Assembly: GCF_001883705.2 (NCBI RefSeq)
Contig: NZ_MDEQ02000004.1
Coordinates: 1 to 64,000 of the forward strand
Length of the DNA stretch: 64,000 nucleotides
Reading direction: 5' to 3'
Source of the DNA: Burkholderia catarinensis
GTDB lineage: Bacteria; Pseudomonadota; Gammaproteobacteria; Burkholderiales; Burkholderiaceae
The first letter of the stretch is position 1; the number at the start of each line of letters is the position of its first letter. The translations under genes and the position numbers were made by a program. The notes beneath the pieces are model-generated. The model was not told where the DNA came from, made no database searches, and saw only the letters and a list, made by a program, of their open reading frames with translations. Of this stretch, positions 15,501 through 23,189 are shown one piece after another.

Positions 15501-15718
15501 GCGCGCTTCCCGTAGCGCCGCTGATCGAGCAGCCCAAAGAGGTAGCCCCACACTTCCGGCTCGACACTATCGCCCGGTCTGGACGCCTGTAGCAGGTCCT
15601 CGAGCCGTTCCTCGCTCATGAGCATCGGGTCTTCAAGCTCCAGCACGAGCCCGAGGTTGCTGTTCATCGAGAGGGTTTGCAGAGGGTGCCGGCGAGCGGC
15701 GACAATGGCTGTAGCCAT
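15497..15718 (-). CDS. Hypothetical protein, first gene of the pilus block
   Basis: A 73-residue acidic protein with a good ribosome-binding site (AGGAGATCGATC before ATG 15718). It has no signal peptide or membrane segment. The last bases overlap the next start (ATGA). Function unknown. It opens a five-gene operon: this gene, the secreted protein, PilV, the small membrane protein, DotA/TraY. Confidence 0.6.
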   Translation of the reverse strand: MATAIVAARRHPLQTLSMNSNLGLVLELEDPMLMSEERLEDLLQASRPGDSVEPEVWGYLFGLLDQRRYGKRA

Positions 15719-15796
15719 GATCGATCTCCTATCAGATCGGTTGTGGTCAGGCGTGCTGGCCGGTAGCAGCCGGACAGCGCGCCGCTTTTGATGCGA

Positions 15797-16840
15797 TCAG
15801 CCTAGTTTTCGCGCCAAATCACTGGCGCGCGGCTTGTAGTAGACCCGGTGCAGTACGTTGAGGGTGCGGTGTCCGGTGATTGCGGCCAATTCCAGGACGC
15901 TGCCCACAAGATCAGCCATGCGTGTGGTGGCCTCGCGACGAAGATCATGGAAGTGAAGGTCGTTCAACTGAGCGCGATCGCAAGCGCGCACAAACGCTTT
16001 CTTCAGCGCGTCGGCGGAGATAGGGAAAACACGGTCGGCGGTGTGGCGAGGTAGGGCGGACAACGTGGCAACAGCGCGGCTCGATAGTGGGACGTCCCTC
16101 GATTCACCGTTCTTCGTATCGTGTAGCCGGACGTACTGATCCTCCAGAAACACGTCTGGCCAGCGCAGTGACAGGATCTCGCTTCGCCGCATCGCGGTCT
16201 CGACGGCGATAATGACGATCGGTCTTACCCAATCGTTTCGGCTGCCGCCGCGTTCAAAGCGACCGCTTTCGTCGCGTGGACTGGGTGCCAATTCCGCGAG
16301 CAGTCGCTGTTCTTCTTCGCGCGACAGCCGACGGGTTCGGGCTCGGTTTTCCTTTGGCCGACGGATCATGGAGACGGGATTGACGGGGAGGTGGATTCCC
16401 CATTCTTTGCTGGCCACGCTTATAACGTGGCTCAGTAGCGTCAATTCCCTGTTGACGGTAGATCCGGAGACGGCTTTCTGCGTTGGGCTACCAGAGAGGC
16501 GTCTATCGCGGTAGTGGGCTAACGTGACGCCGCTGAGCGCAGACACCTTCAGTTGCGCGATCGGGTCGGCTATGAGCTTTTGGATCCGAAGTTGTTCGAG
16601 TGCGCCGCCTTTCTTCTGGGGCGAAATTTCGCGTCCGTACCTGGCAAGCAGATCGCCGAAGGACGTCCGGTTTGCCTCGGTGAGGTCCGAGAATGAACCG
16701 GCAAGCATCTCCGACTCGATGCGGGCCGCCCAGGCCTCGGCATCTTTCCGGGTGGTAAAGGTCTTGGAGTGTGGGGGAAAGCCCTGGCGACGGACGATCG
16801 CTTGGAATTGGAAGTCGCCGCGTTTGCGAATGGTTGGCAC
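15797..16840 (-). CDS. Tyrosine-recombinase integrase of the island
   Basis: A 347-residue phage-type integrase. The catalytic set is visible: Arg in ETAMRRSEILSLRW, HDLRREATTRM (HxxR), TGHRTLNVLHRVYY with the nucleophilic Tyr. The N terminus (PTIRKRGDFQFQAIVRRQGFP) is the arm-binding domain usual for tRNA-targeting integrases. I prefer the GTG at 16840, which has GAGGTG just upstream, over the ATG at 16903. The gene lies 134 bp from the intact tRNA-Val and most likely carried out the integration at its 3' end. All catalytic residues are present, so excision is plausible. Confidence 0.93.
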   Translation of the reverse strand: MPTIRKRGDFQFQAIVRRQGFPPHSKTFTTRKDAEAWAARIESEMLAGSFSDLTEANRTSFGDLLARYGREISPQKKGGALEQLRIQKLIADPIAQLKVSALSGVTLAHYRDRRLSGSPTQKAVSGSTVNRELTLLSHVISVASKEWGIHLPVNPVSMIRRPKENRARTRRLSREEEQRLLAELAPSPRDESGRFERGGSRNDWVRPIVIIAVETAMRRSEILSLRWPDVFLEDQYVRLHDTKNGESRDVPLSSRAVATLSALPRHTADRVFPISADALKKAFVRACDRAQLNDLHFHDLRREATTRMADLVGSVLELAAITGHRTLNVLHRVYYKPRASDLARKLG

Positions 16841-16941
16841 CAGACACCTCGAAGAAGAAGTGTGACAAGAATGTGCCAACAATCCGGTTGGGCGAGAGGA
16901 CACTTAACGAACATTTCGCCAAGTGCTGACCCGGAAAGCAA

Positions 16942-16967
16942 GAAGGGCCGGCGATTGCCGGCCCTTC
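16942..16967 (-). terminator. Island-borne tRNA terminator
   Basis: A perfect 11-bp stem with GATT loop lies eight bases behind the tRNA-Val 3' end. It belongs to the island side and replaces the chromosomal terminator displaced to 1617-1646. Confidence 0.7.
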
Positions 16968-16970
16968 GAA

Positions 16971-17019
16971 TCTTTGGTGGGCGGTACTGGGATCGAACCA
17001 GTGACCCCTGCCGTGTGAA
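16971..17019. repeat. Right attachment repeat within tRNA-Val
   Basis: A 49-bp sequence identical to 1651-1699. It covers the 3' end of tRNA-Val up to the anticodon loop, so crossover occurred somewhere inside it. Confidence 0.95.
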
Positions 17020-17049
17020 GGCAGTGCTCTACCGCTGAGCTAACCGCCC
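16975..17049 (-). tRNA. tRNA-Val (anticodon CAC)
   Basis: Full cloverleaf of 75 bases including encoded CCA: acceptor GGGCGGT/ACCGCCC, D-arm with AGCTCAGCGGTAGAGC, anticodon arm CTGCC-TTCACAC-GGCAG, T-loop GGTTCGATCCC. The anticodon CAC reads GUG, a common codon in this GC-rich genome. It is the integration site of the island. Confidence 0.96.
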
Positions 17050-17136
17050 AAAGAAGCTGAAATTATGTCAGAGCTTTTGGGGCTCGTAAAGTACTTTCTT
17101 CAAATATTTTCCAGACCCGCGCAAGAAGTCAGCCGG

Positions 17137-17619
17137 TCAGCCGGCCGTCGACGGCTCGACGAGATCGAGGATCGAGCCGTCGCGCTTGAGCGTCGCGAGC
17201 ACGATGCTCGAGTTGATCGACATCACGCCGGTTGCGCGGTGCAGATGGTTGATCACGAAGTCGGAGTAGTGGTCGAGGTCGCGCGCCCGCACCGTCAGCA
17301 CGTAGTTCGATCCGCCCGTCACGATCTGCGCGGCGATGACTTCCGGCCACTGCTGGATCGCCTCCACGAACCGGTCGTGCCACTCGGGCACGTCCGGCCG
17401 TATCGACACGTGCACAAGCGCCTCGAACGCGACGCCGACCTTCTTCGGCTCGATCGTGCAGTGGTACCCCGCAATGGCGCCGCGTTCTTCCAGCAGCTTC
17501 ACGCGCCGCAGGCACGCCGACGGCGACAGCGCCACCGCGTTCGCGAGGTCCTGATTGCTGATGCGTCCGTCCCGCTCGAGGTGGCGGAGGATCCGCATGT
17601 CGGTTCGATCCAGGGTCAT
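17137..17619 (-). CDS. Lrp/AsnC-family regulator
   Basis: A 160-residue leucine-responsive-type regulator: N-terminal HTH (ILRHLERDGRISNQDLANAVALSPSACLRRVKLLEERG) and C-terminal ligand-binding RAM domain (VIAAQIVTGGSNYVLTVRARDLDHYSDFV). It is divergent from an aminotransferase gene and probably controls it in response to an amino acid. An imperfect palindrome (GAGTCGCAGACTC, 17649-17661) in the intergenic space is a candidate binding site. Neighbouring RidA, porin and permease genes fit an amino-acid uptake and catabolism unit. Confidence 0.9.
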   Translation of the reverse strand: MTLDRTDMRILRHLERDGRISNQDLANAVALSPSACLRRVKLLEERGAIAGYHCTIEPKKVGVAFEALVHVSIRPDVPEWHDRFVEAIQQWPEVIAAQIVTGGSNYVLTVRARDLDHYSDFVINHLHRATGVMSINSSIVLATLKRDGSILDLVEPSTAG

Positions 17620-17810
17620 TTCGCAGAATCCCGTGAATTTTGAGATTGGAGTCGCAGACTCTACTTCAATCCAGGCGATTCGTCATCGAAATATGAAGCT
17701 CATTCTATTTCGTCCTCGATAACATGCGCCCCATGCCTCGATCGCACGGCCTGACGCGACGCCCTGCCGCCAGTCGCGCCGCCGCCTTCCACTCCTACCG
17801 TCATTCCGCC

Positions 17811-19025
17811 ATGTACGAACATATTCCCGCCTATCCGGGCGACCCGATCCTGTCGCTGTTCCAGGCGTTCCAGCAGGACACGCATCCGCGCAAGGTCAAC
17901 CTCAGCATCGGCCTCTACTACGACGATGCGGGCCGCATCCCGGTGCTCGACAGCACGCGCCTCGCGGCCGAGCGCCTGCACGAAGCCGGTGCGCCGCACA
18001 CGTATCTGCCGATGGAAGGGCTCGCCGCGTACCGGCAGGGCGTGCAGCGTCTCGTGTTCGGTGCCGACTGCGCGGCGCTCGCGCAGGGGCGCATCGCGAC
18101 GCTGCAGACGCTCGGCGGCTCGGGCGCGCTGCGGCTCGGCGCCGAGTTCGTGAAGCGCTATTTCCCCGACAGCGCGATCTGGATCAGCGATCCGACGTGG
18201 GACAACCATCGCGTGATCTTCTCGGCGGCCGGCCTCGACGTGCACACGTATCCGTACTACGACGAAGCGCGCAACGGCCTGCGCGTCGACGCGATGCTCG
18301 CGGCACTCGACGCATTGCCCGCGCGCAGCGTCGTGCTGCTGCAGCCGTGCTGCCACAACCCGACGGGCCTCGATCTCGGCCGCGACGCGTGGCGCGCGGT
18401 GATCGAGGTGCTCGCGCGCCGCGGGCTGATCCCGTTCCTCGACATGGCGTATCAGGGCTTCGGCGACGGTCTCGACGACGATGCCTGGGCCGTGCGCGCG
18501 ATCGTCGAAGCGGGCTTGCCGGCGATCGTCGGCAACTCGTTCTCGAAGAACTTCTCGCTGTACGGCGAGCGCGCAGGTGGCCTGTCGATCGTATGCGCGA
18601 GCGCGGGCGAAGCGACGACGGTGCTGAGCCAGTTGCAGGCCGGCGTACGCCGCACCTATTCGAGCCCGCCGTTGTTCGGCGCGCAGCTCGTGTCGACGGT
18701 GCTGAACGACGCCGCATTGCGCGCGCGCTGGGAAGACGAGGTCGCGCAGGTGCGTGCGCGCATCAAGCGCATGCGCGTCGCGCTGAAGGAACGGCTCGAC
18801 GCGCGCCTGCCCGGACCGGCATTCGATGCGCTCGTCACGCAGCGCGGGATGTTCAGCTACACAGGCATCGCCGCGGCCGACGTGGAGCGGCTGCGCGCGT
18901 CGCACGGCGTCTACCTGCTGCGTTCGGGCCGCATGTGCATCGCCGGCCTGAACGACGCGAACGTCGACCACGTCGCGAACGCGATCGCGGACGTGCTCGG
19001 CGGCACATCGCGCCAGGCCGCCTGA
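17811..19025 (+). CDS. Aromatic/aspartate aminotransferase
   Basis: A 404-residue class I aminotransferase of the TyrB/AspC type, transferring amino groups from aromatic amino acids or aspartate to 2-oxoglutarate with PLP. Features: LQTLGGSGALRLGA near residue 100, the Asn/Pro motif QPCCHNPTGLDL, DMAYQGFGDG, and the PLP Lys in NSFSKNFSLYGERAG. The length is normal for the family. I start at ATG 17811, where the family N terminus (MYEHIPAYPGDPILSL) begins; the open frame upstream is Arg/Ala-rich. It is followed by ridA, which would clear reactive imines made by PLP enzymes. Confidence 0.9.
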   Translation: MYEHIPAYPGDPILSLFQAFQQDTHPRKVNLSIGLYYDDAGRIPVLDSTRLAAERLHEAGAPHTYLPMEGLAAYRQGVQRLVFGADCAALAQGRIATLQTLGGSGALRLGAEFVKRYFPDSAIWISDPTWDNHRVIFSAAGLDVHTYPYYDEARNGLRVDAMLAALDALPARSVVLLQPCCHNPTGLDLGRDAWRAVIEVLARRGLIPFLDMAYQGFGDGLDDDAWAVRAIVEAGLPAIVGNSFSKNFSLYGERAGGLSIVCASAGEATTVLSQLQAGVRRTYSSPPLFGAQLVSTVLNDAALRARWEDEVAQVRARIKRMRVALKERLDARLPGPAFDALVTQRGMFSYTGIAAADVERLRASHGVYLLRSGRMCIAGLNDANVDHVANAIADVLGGTSRQAA

Positions 19026-19055
19026 ACTTTCCGTCTCGACCCGAAGGAGGACACG

Positions 19056-19442
19056 ATGGCAGACACGATTCCGGTCGACTTGCCGCAGCTCGCGCAGCCG
19101 TTCTCGTGGGCGACCCGCGCGGGCGGGCTGATGTTTACCGGCCACGGGCCGGTCGATGCGTCCGGCGCGATCGCCGGCGACACGATGGCCGAGCAGGCAC
19201 GCATCACGCTCGGCAATCTCGCGAAGGCCGTCGCGGCGGCCGGCGCGACGATGGACGACGTCGCACAGGTGCTCGTCTACCTGTCCGACGTGAAGGCGAT
19301 GCCGGAATTCGATGCCGAATACCGGCGTCACTTCCGCGAGCCGTACCCGAACCGCACGTGCGTCGGCGTGCAGGGCTTCGCGCATCCGGACATGCGCGTC
19401 GAACTCGTCGCGTATGTCGCTCTGCCGGCAGCGCGCGACTAG
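19056..19442 (+). CDS. RidA-family enamine/imine deaminase
   Basis: A 128-residue protein of the RidA/YjgF/YER057c family, which hydrolyses reactive 2-aminoacrylate-type imines produced by PLP enzymes. Seen: QARITLGNLAKAVAAAGATMDDVAQVLVYL in the middle and the conserved Arg in HPDMRVELVAYVAL near the end. It lies 30 bases behind the aminotransferase with an AAGGAGG ribosome-binding site, so it is probably co-transcribed. A side role in protecting the aminotransferase is inferred. Confidence 0.9.
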   Translation: MADTIPVDLPQLAQPFSWATRAGGLMFTGHGPVDASGAIAGDTMAEQARITLGNLAKAVAAAGATMDDVAQVLVYLSDVKAMPEFDAEYRRHFREPYPNRTCVGVQGFAHPDMRVELVAYVALPAARD

Positions 19443-19522
19443 CAGGCATGCCGCTTCGCGCGGATTGCAGTACCCACGATCAACAACAAACATCAGGAAG
19501 CGAGACAAGGATGGAGATGAAC

Positions 19523-20593
19523 ATGAGAAGCATCAGTCGATTGGCACTGCCAACGATGGCGGGCCTGCTCGCCGCGAGCGGCGCGATGGCGCAGGGCAGC
19601 GTGACGCTGTACGGCATCGTCGACCAGAGCATCCGCTACACGACGCATGCGGACGCGTCGAACGACGCGAGCGTGCAGATGGCCAACGGCGCGATCACCA
19701 ACAGCCGCTGGGGCCTGAAGGGCAGCGAAGCGCTCGGCGGCGGGCTGAAGGCGATCTTCCGGCTCGAGAGCGGCTTCGAGCCGCAGAACGGGCAGCTCGA
19801 CGGCGCATTGTTCGGCCGCTACGCGTATGTCGGCCTCGCCAGCGACTGGGGCACCGTGAAGCTCGGCCGGCAGGCGACCGAGGCGTTCAACCTGTTCGGC
19901 GATCTCGATCCGCTAACGGTCGGCAACTACACGGCCAACATGTGGCCGTACTTCCTCACGCAGGGCCGCGCGAGCAACGTCGTCAGCTACGACGGCACGT
20001 TCGGCGGGCTGAACGTCGGCGCGAGCTACGGCTTCGGCGGCGTCGCGGGCAGCCTCGGCGCGAATGCGTACTGGGGCACGCACGTGTCGTACACGCTCGG
20101 CGGGCTGATGGTCGGCGCGACGTACCAGCAGGTGCGCGACCTGAACAGCCGCGCGCAGCAGGCGTGGGGCGCGGGCGCAAGCTACGCGTTCGGCGCGGCG
20201 ACGCTGTACGCGGGCTATCTCGGCGGCATCGACCGCACGGGCTTGCTCGACCGGCAACTGCTGAATGCGCCGGGCCGCGACGTGGCCTACGGGTCGTTCG
20301 CGGACAACCCGCGCCGCGACGCGATCTTCTACACCGGCGCGAGCGTGAAGGTCACGCCCGCGGTGACGGTGACGGGCGTCGCGTACTACGACGACATCCG
20401 CAACGTCAACGGGACGGCAGGCAACGGCGGAAAGCGCTATACGGGCGTGATCGAGGCTGAGTACGCTCTGTCGAAAGCAACCCAGGTCTATGCGACGGTC
20501 GACTACAACAGGGTGACCGGCGGCGCGTTCACCGAAATGCCCGGACGCGGCAACCAGACGGGCATCGCGGCCGGCTTGCGCCACCTGTTCTGA
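19523..20593 (+). CDS. Gram-negative trimeric porin
   Basis: A 356-residue outer-membrane porin of the betaproteobacterial OmpC/Omp32 type. Signal peptide MRSISRLALPTMAGLLAASGAMAQ; the mature protein begins GSVTLYGIVDQSI, the standard start of these porins. Repeated alternating beta strands, the loop near LKAIFRLESGFEP, and a C-terminal Phe (GLRHLF) fit. ATG 19523 is preferred because GGAG lies six bases upstream; ATG 19511 is in frame. In the context of aminotransferase and permease it may admit amino acids or organic acids. Confidence 0.92.
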   Translation: MRSISRLALPTMAGLLAASGAMAQGSVTLYGIVDQSIRYTTHADASNDASVQMANGAITNSRWGLKGSEALGGGLKAIFRLESGFEPQNGQLDGALFGRYAYVGLASDWGTVKLGRQATEAFNLFGDLDPLTVGNYTANMWPYFLTQGRASNVVSYDGTFGGLNVGASYGFGGVAGSLGANAYWGTHVSYTLGGLMVGATYQQVRDLNSRAQQAWGAGASYAFGAATLYAGYLGGIDRTGLLDRQLLNAPGRDVAYGSFADNPRRDAIFYTGASVKVTPAVTVTGVAYYDDIRNVNGTAGNGGKRYTGVIEAEYALSKATQVYATVDYNRVTGGAFTEMPGRGNQTGIAAGLRHLF

Positions 20594-20598
20594 GCACG

Positions 20599-20640
20599 CG
20601 GCGCGCGGGCCGGCGCAGTCCGGCGCCGGCCCGCGCGCCG
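20599..20640. terminator. 18-bp GC stem-loop after the porin
   Basis: Perfect 18-bp arms (20599-20616 and 20623-20640) with a six-base loop directly behind the porin stop. The plus-strand tail has no T-run, so the terminator role is inferred from stability and place. Confidence 0.55.
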
Positions 20641-20684
20641 TCGAGGTTTCGGCCGGACAATCGCTTTTCGAACGAGGTCATTCG

Positions 20685-22103
20685 ATGCAATCAGAAGGGC
20701 AATTCCAGCATATCGCGGCGCGCGAGCACGGTCTGCGCCGCACGCTTTCCGCACGGCAGATGGCGATGATCGCGATCGGCGGCGCGATCGGCACGGGCCT
20801 GTTTCTCGGCAGCGGGTTCGCGATCGGCTTCGCGGGCCCGAGCGTGCTCGTCAGCTACGCGATCGGGGCATTCATCTCGCTGTTGCTGATGGGCTGTCTC
20901 GCCGAGATGACGGTCGCGCACCCGACCTCCGGGTCGTTCGGCGCGTACGCCGAACATTACGTGAGCCCGTGGGCCGGGTTCCTCGTGCGCTATGCGTACT
21001 GGGCGTGCATCGTGCTCGCGGTCGGCACCGAGGTCACCGCGATCGCGCTGTACATGAAGTACTGGTTCCCGGGCGTGCCGGGCTGGCTGTGGATCGTCGG
21101 CTTCTCGGCGCTGCTCGTGTTCGTCAACGCGCGCAGCGTCGACGTGTTCGGCGCGGTCGAATACGGCTTCTCGATCGTGAAGATCGCGGCGATCGTCGGC
21201 TTCATCGTGCTCGGCGCGTATGTCGTGTTCGGCGATCCGGGATTGGTCGGCGGCGGCTCGGCACGCGCGGGCTTCCACCATTACATCGATCACGGCGGCT
21301 TCTTTCCGAAGGGCATGTGGGGAATGTGGGTCGCCGTGATCGTGTCGATCTTCAGCTACCTGAGCATCGAGATGATCGCGGTCGCGGCGGGCGAGGCGGA
21401 AGATCCCGAGCACGCGGTGACGCGCGCGTTCCGCTCGACGATCGTGCGGCTCGTGCTGTTCTACCTCGTCACGCTCGCGCTGATGCTCGCGATCGTTCCG
21501 TGGACGGCGGCGGGGCGCGACGAGAGCCCGTTCGTGAAGGTGATGGAGGCGATTCGCGTGCCGGGCGCGGCCGGGCTGATCAACTTCGTCGTGCTGATCG
21601 CCGCGCTGTCGGCGATGAACAGCCAGCTCTACATCACGACGCGGATGATGTTCAGCCTGTCGCGCGCGGGCCATGCGCCGAAGGCGCTCGGCGAAGTGAA
21701 CGCGCGCGGCGTGCCGTTCGACGCGCTGATGTTGTCGACCGTCGGCATCGCGCTCGCGACGGTCCTGAGCGTGCTGTACCCGGACGCGTCGTTCACGATC
21801 ATGATGGCGGTGTCGATGTTCGGCGCGTTGTTTACGTGGATGATGATCTTCGTCACGCACTACTGCTTCCGGCGTCGCCGCGCGGCGCTCGGCCTGCCGG
21901 CGCCCGCGTTCCGGATGCGCGGCTTTCCGCTGCTGACGCTGCTCGGCGCGGCGCTGATGCTCGCGGTGATGGTGACGACTTACTTCACGGCCGAGTTCCA
22001 CATGACGCTGATCTTCGGCATCCCGTTCCTGATCGCGCTGTCCGTCGTGTACGCGGTGTGGTACCGGCGCGCGCGGCCGGTGCTGCAGCCGGAAGCGAAG
22101 TAG
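20685..22103 (+). CDS. Amino acid permease (APC superfamily, AAT type)
   Basis: A 472-residue inner-membrane transporter with about 12 helices, amino acid transporter family (AroP/GabP/ProY-like). The first helix carries the signature IAIGGAIGTGLFLGSGFAIG, followed by MTVAHPTSGSFGAYAEHYVSPWAGF. The N terminus is cytoplasmic (QHIAAREHGLRRTLSARQ). It is placed after the aminotransferase-RidA-porin group and could import its amino-acid substrate, perhaps an aromatic one. Confidence 0.9.
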   Translation: MQSEGQFQHIAAREHGLRRTLSARQMAMIAIGGAIGTGLFLGSGFAIGFAGPSVLVSYAIGAFISLLLMGCLAEMTVAHPTSGSFGAYAEHYVSPWAGFLVRYAYWACIVLAVGTEVTAIALYMKYWFPGVPGWLWIVGFSALLVFVNARSVDVFGAVEYGFSIVKIAAIVGFIVLGAYVVFGDPGLVGGGSARAGFHHYIDHGGFFPKGMWGMWVAVIVSIFSYLSIEMIAVAAGEAEDPEHAVTRAFRSTIVRLVLFYLVTLALMLAIVPWTAAGRDESPFVKVMEAIRVPGAAGLINFVVLIAALSAMNSQLYITTRMMFSLSRAGHAPKALGEVNARGVPFDALMLSTVGIALATVLSVLYPDASFTIMMAVSMFGALFTWMMIFVTHYCFRRRRAALGLPAPAFRMRGFPLLTLLGAALMLAVMVTTYFTAEFHMTLIFGIPFLIALSVVYAVWYRRARPVLQPEAK

Positions 22104-22113
22104 CGGCGCCCGT

Positions 22114-23016
22114 TCAGCCCGCGAGCGCGGGCAGCGCGTCGATCGACGCGCGCACGTAGTCGGCGAAGCGCAGCGCGACCGGTTCGGCGGTGCCGCTGCG
22201 CTTCAGCTCGAGCGTGCGCGACTGGAGCGACGCATCCTTCAGCGGCCGGAACGCGAGCCGGTCGCTTTTCACCTGCTGCAGCACGCGCGGCACCAGCGCG
22301 ATGCCCATCCCGAATTCGATCATCGACAGGATCGTCTGCCACAGACGCGCCTCGTGGCGGATCAGCGGGCTGAATCCCGCGTTCACGCACTGCGCGATGA
22401 TCAGGTCGTGATAGTGCGGCGCCGCTTCGCGCGGAAACAGGATGAACGGTTCCGCGGCCAGCGCGGCGAGCGCGACCTGCCGGCGCCGCGCGAGCGGATG
22501 CGCGGCCGGCAGGCAGCACACGAACGGTTCCGCGTAGACGGGCGCCGACTCGACCTCGGGCGGGCAGTGGCCCCAGTGCGCGTAGCCGAGATCGATCTGG
22601 CCGCGCTGGATCGCCTGCACCTGCGCCTGCGTGTTCATCTCGCTCAGCACGACCTCGACGCCCGGGTAGTCGGCCTCGAAGCGCCGCACCGCATCGGGCA
22701 GCCCGCGATACAGCATCGAATGGACGAAGCCGATCCGCAGCCGGCCCGCGAGACCGGACGCCGAGCGCACCGTGAGACGCTCGGCCTCGGCCGCCTGCAG
22801 CAGCAGCCGGCGCGCTTCGCCGAGCAGCACCGCACCCGCGTTGGTCAGCGCGACCGCCTTGTTGGTGCGCGAGAACAGCTGCACGCCGAGCGCTTCCTCG
22901 AACTTGCGGATGTCGAAGCTCAGCGCCGGCTGCGAGATGAACAGGCGCTTCGCCGCGCGCCCGAAATGCAGCTCCTCGGCGACCGCCACGAAGTAGCGCA
23001 ACTGCCTCAGTTCCAT
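22114..23016 (-). CDS. LysR-type transcriptional regulator
   Basis: A 300-residue LTTR: HTH at the N terminus (MELRQLRYFVAVAEELHFGRAAKRLFISQPALSFDIRKFEEALG) and a periplasmic-binding-protein-like effector domain. ATG 23016 has a strong GAGGAG site eight bases upstream, which decides against the earlier start at 23040. It is divergent from the acyl-CoA dehydrogenase/CoA-transferase/transporter genes and probably activates them through the inverted repeat in the shared intergenic region. Confidence 0.92.
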   Translation of the reverse strand: MELRQLRYFVAVAEELHFGRAAKRLFISQPALSFDIRKFEEALGVQLFSRTNKAVALTNAGAVLLGEARRLLLQAAEAERLTVRSASGLAGRLRIGFVHSMLYRGLPDAVRRFEADYPGVEVVLSEMNTQAQVQAIQRGQIDLGYAHWGHCPPEVESAPVYAEPFVCCLPAAHPLARRRQVALAALAAEPFILFPREAAPHYHDLIIAQCVNAGFSPLIRHEARLWQTILSMIEFGMGIALVPRVLQQVKSDRLAFRPLKDASLQSRTLELKRSGTAEPVALRFADYVRASIDALPALAG

Positions 23017-23038
23017 GGTGTCTCCTCGCGGCGTCGGC

Positions 23039-23093
23039 ATCGATAAGCGATATCTATCGTACCGGATAAATCCTGTATTGGACGCTTATCGAT
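23039..23093. promoter_or_regulatory. Inverted-repeat operator between LysR and target genes
   Basis: Perfect 11-bp arms ATCGATAAGCG (23039-23049) and CGCTTATCGAT (23083-23093), 44 bp centre to centre. Between them lies a further small palindrome CGATA-TC-TATCG (23048-23059). The arrangement fits a tetrameric LysR regulator contacting two sites. Confidence 0.6.
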
Positions 23094-23189
23094 CGCGCGC
23101 CTACGCTCTGCTGAACGCTTGGCAGAGGCCGGCCGCGCCGCCGCGACGCGGGCGCCGGCCGGCCGCCGGGGAACTACGGAGACGCACGC

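Larger units (their letters stand above)
1651..17019. mobile_element. Integrated plasmid-like genomic island in tRNA-Val
   Basis: The island is bounded by a 49-bp exact direct repeat (1651-1699 and 16971-17019) that covers the 3' part of tRNA-Val. The integrase gene lies next to the intact tRNA, the usual layout for tRNA-integrating elements. Base composition inside is visibly less GC-rich than on either side. Cargo: AlpA-like and TrfA-like replication genes with iterons, a structured region, a damaged recombinase, a ubiquitin-like operon with an XRE regulator, an IS110 remnant, a ClpP-fold protease, small unknown genes, and a PilV/TraY pilus-transfer block. The element has no visible relaxase, coupling protein, T4SS ATPase or partition genes, so it is unlikely to transfer by itself. 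Excision could still be possible. Confidence 0.92.

Noticed and set aside
15797-16903. ATG 16903 as the integrase start
   Set aside because: The extra residues are Ser/Cys-rich and unlike the family N terminus; GTG 16840 has a GAGGTG site at correct spacing.
17700-19508. A 602-residue minus-strand frame over the aminotransferase and ridA genes
   Set aside because: Arg/His-rich shadow of well-recognised plus-strand genes.
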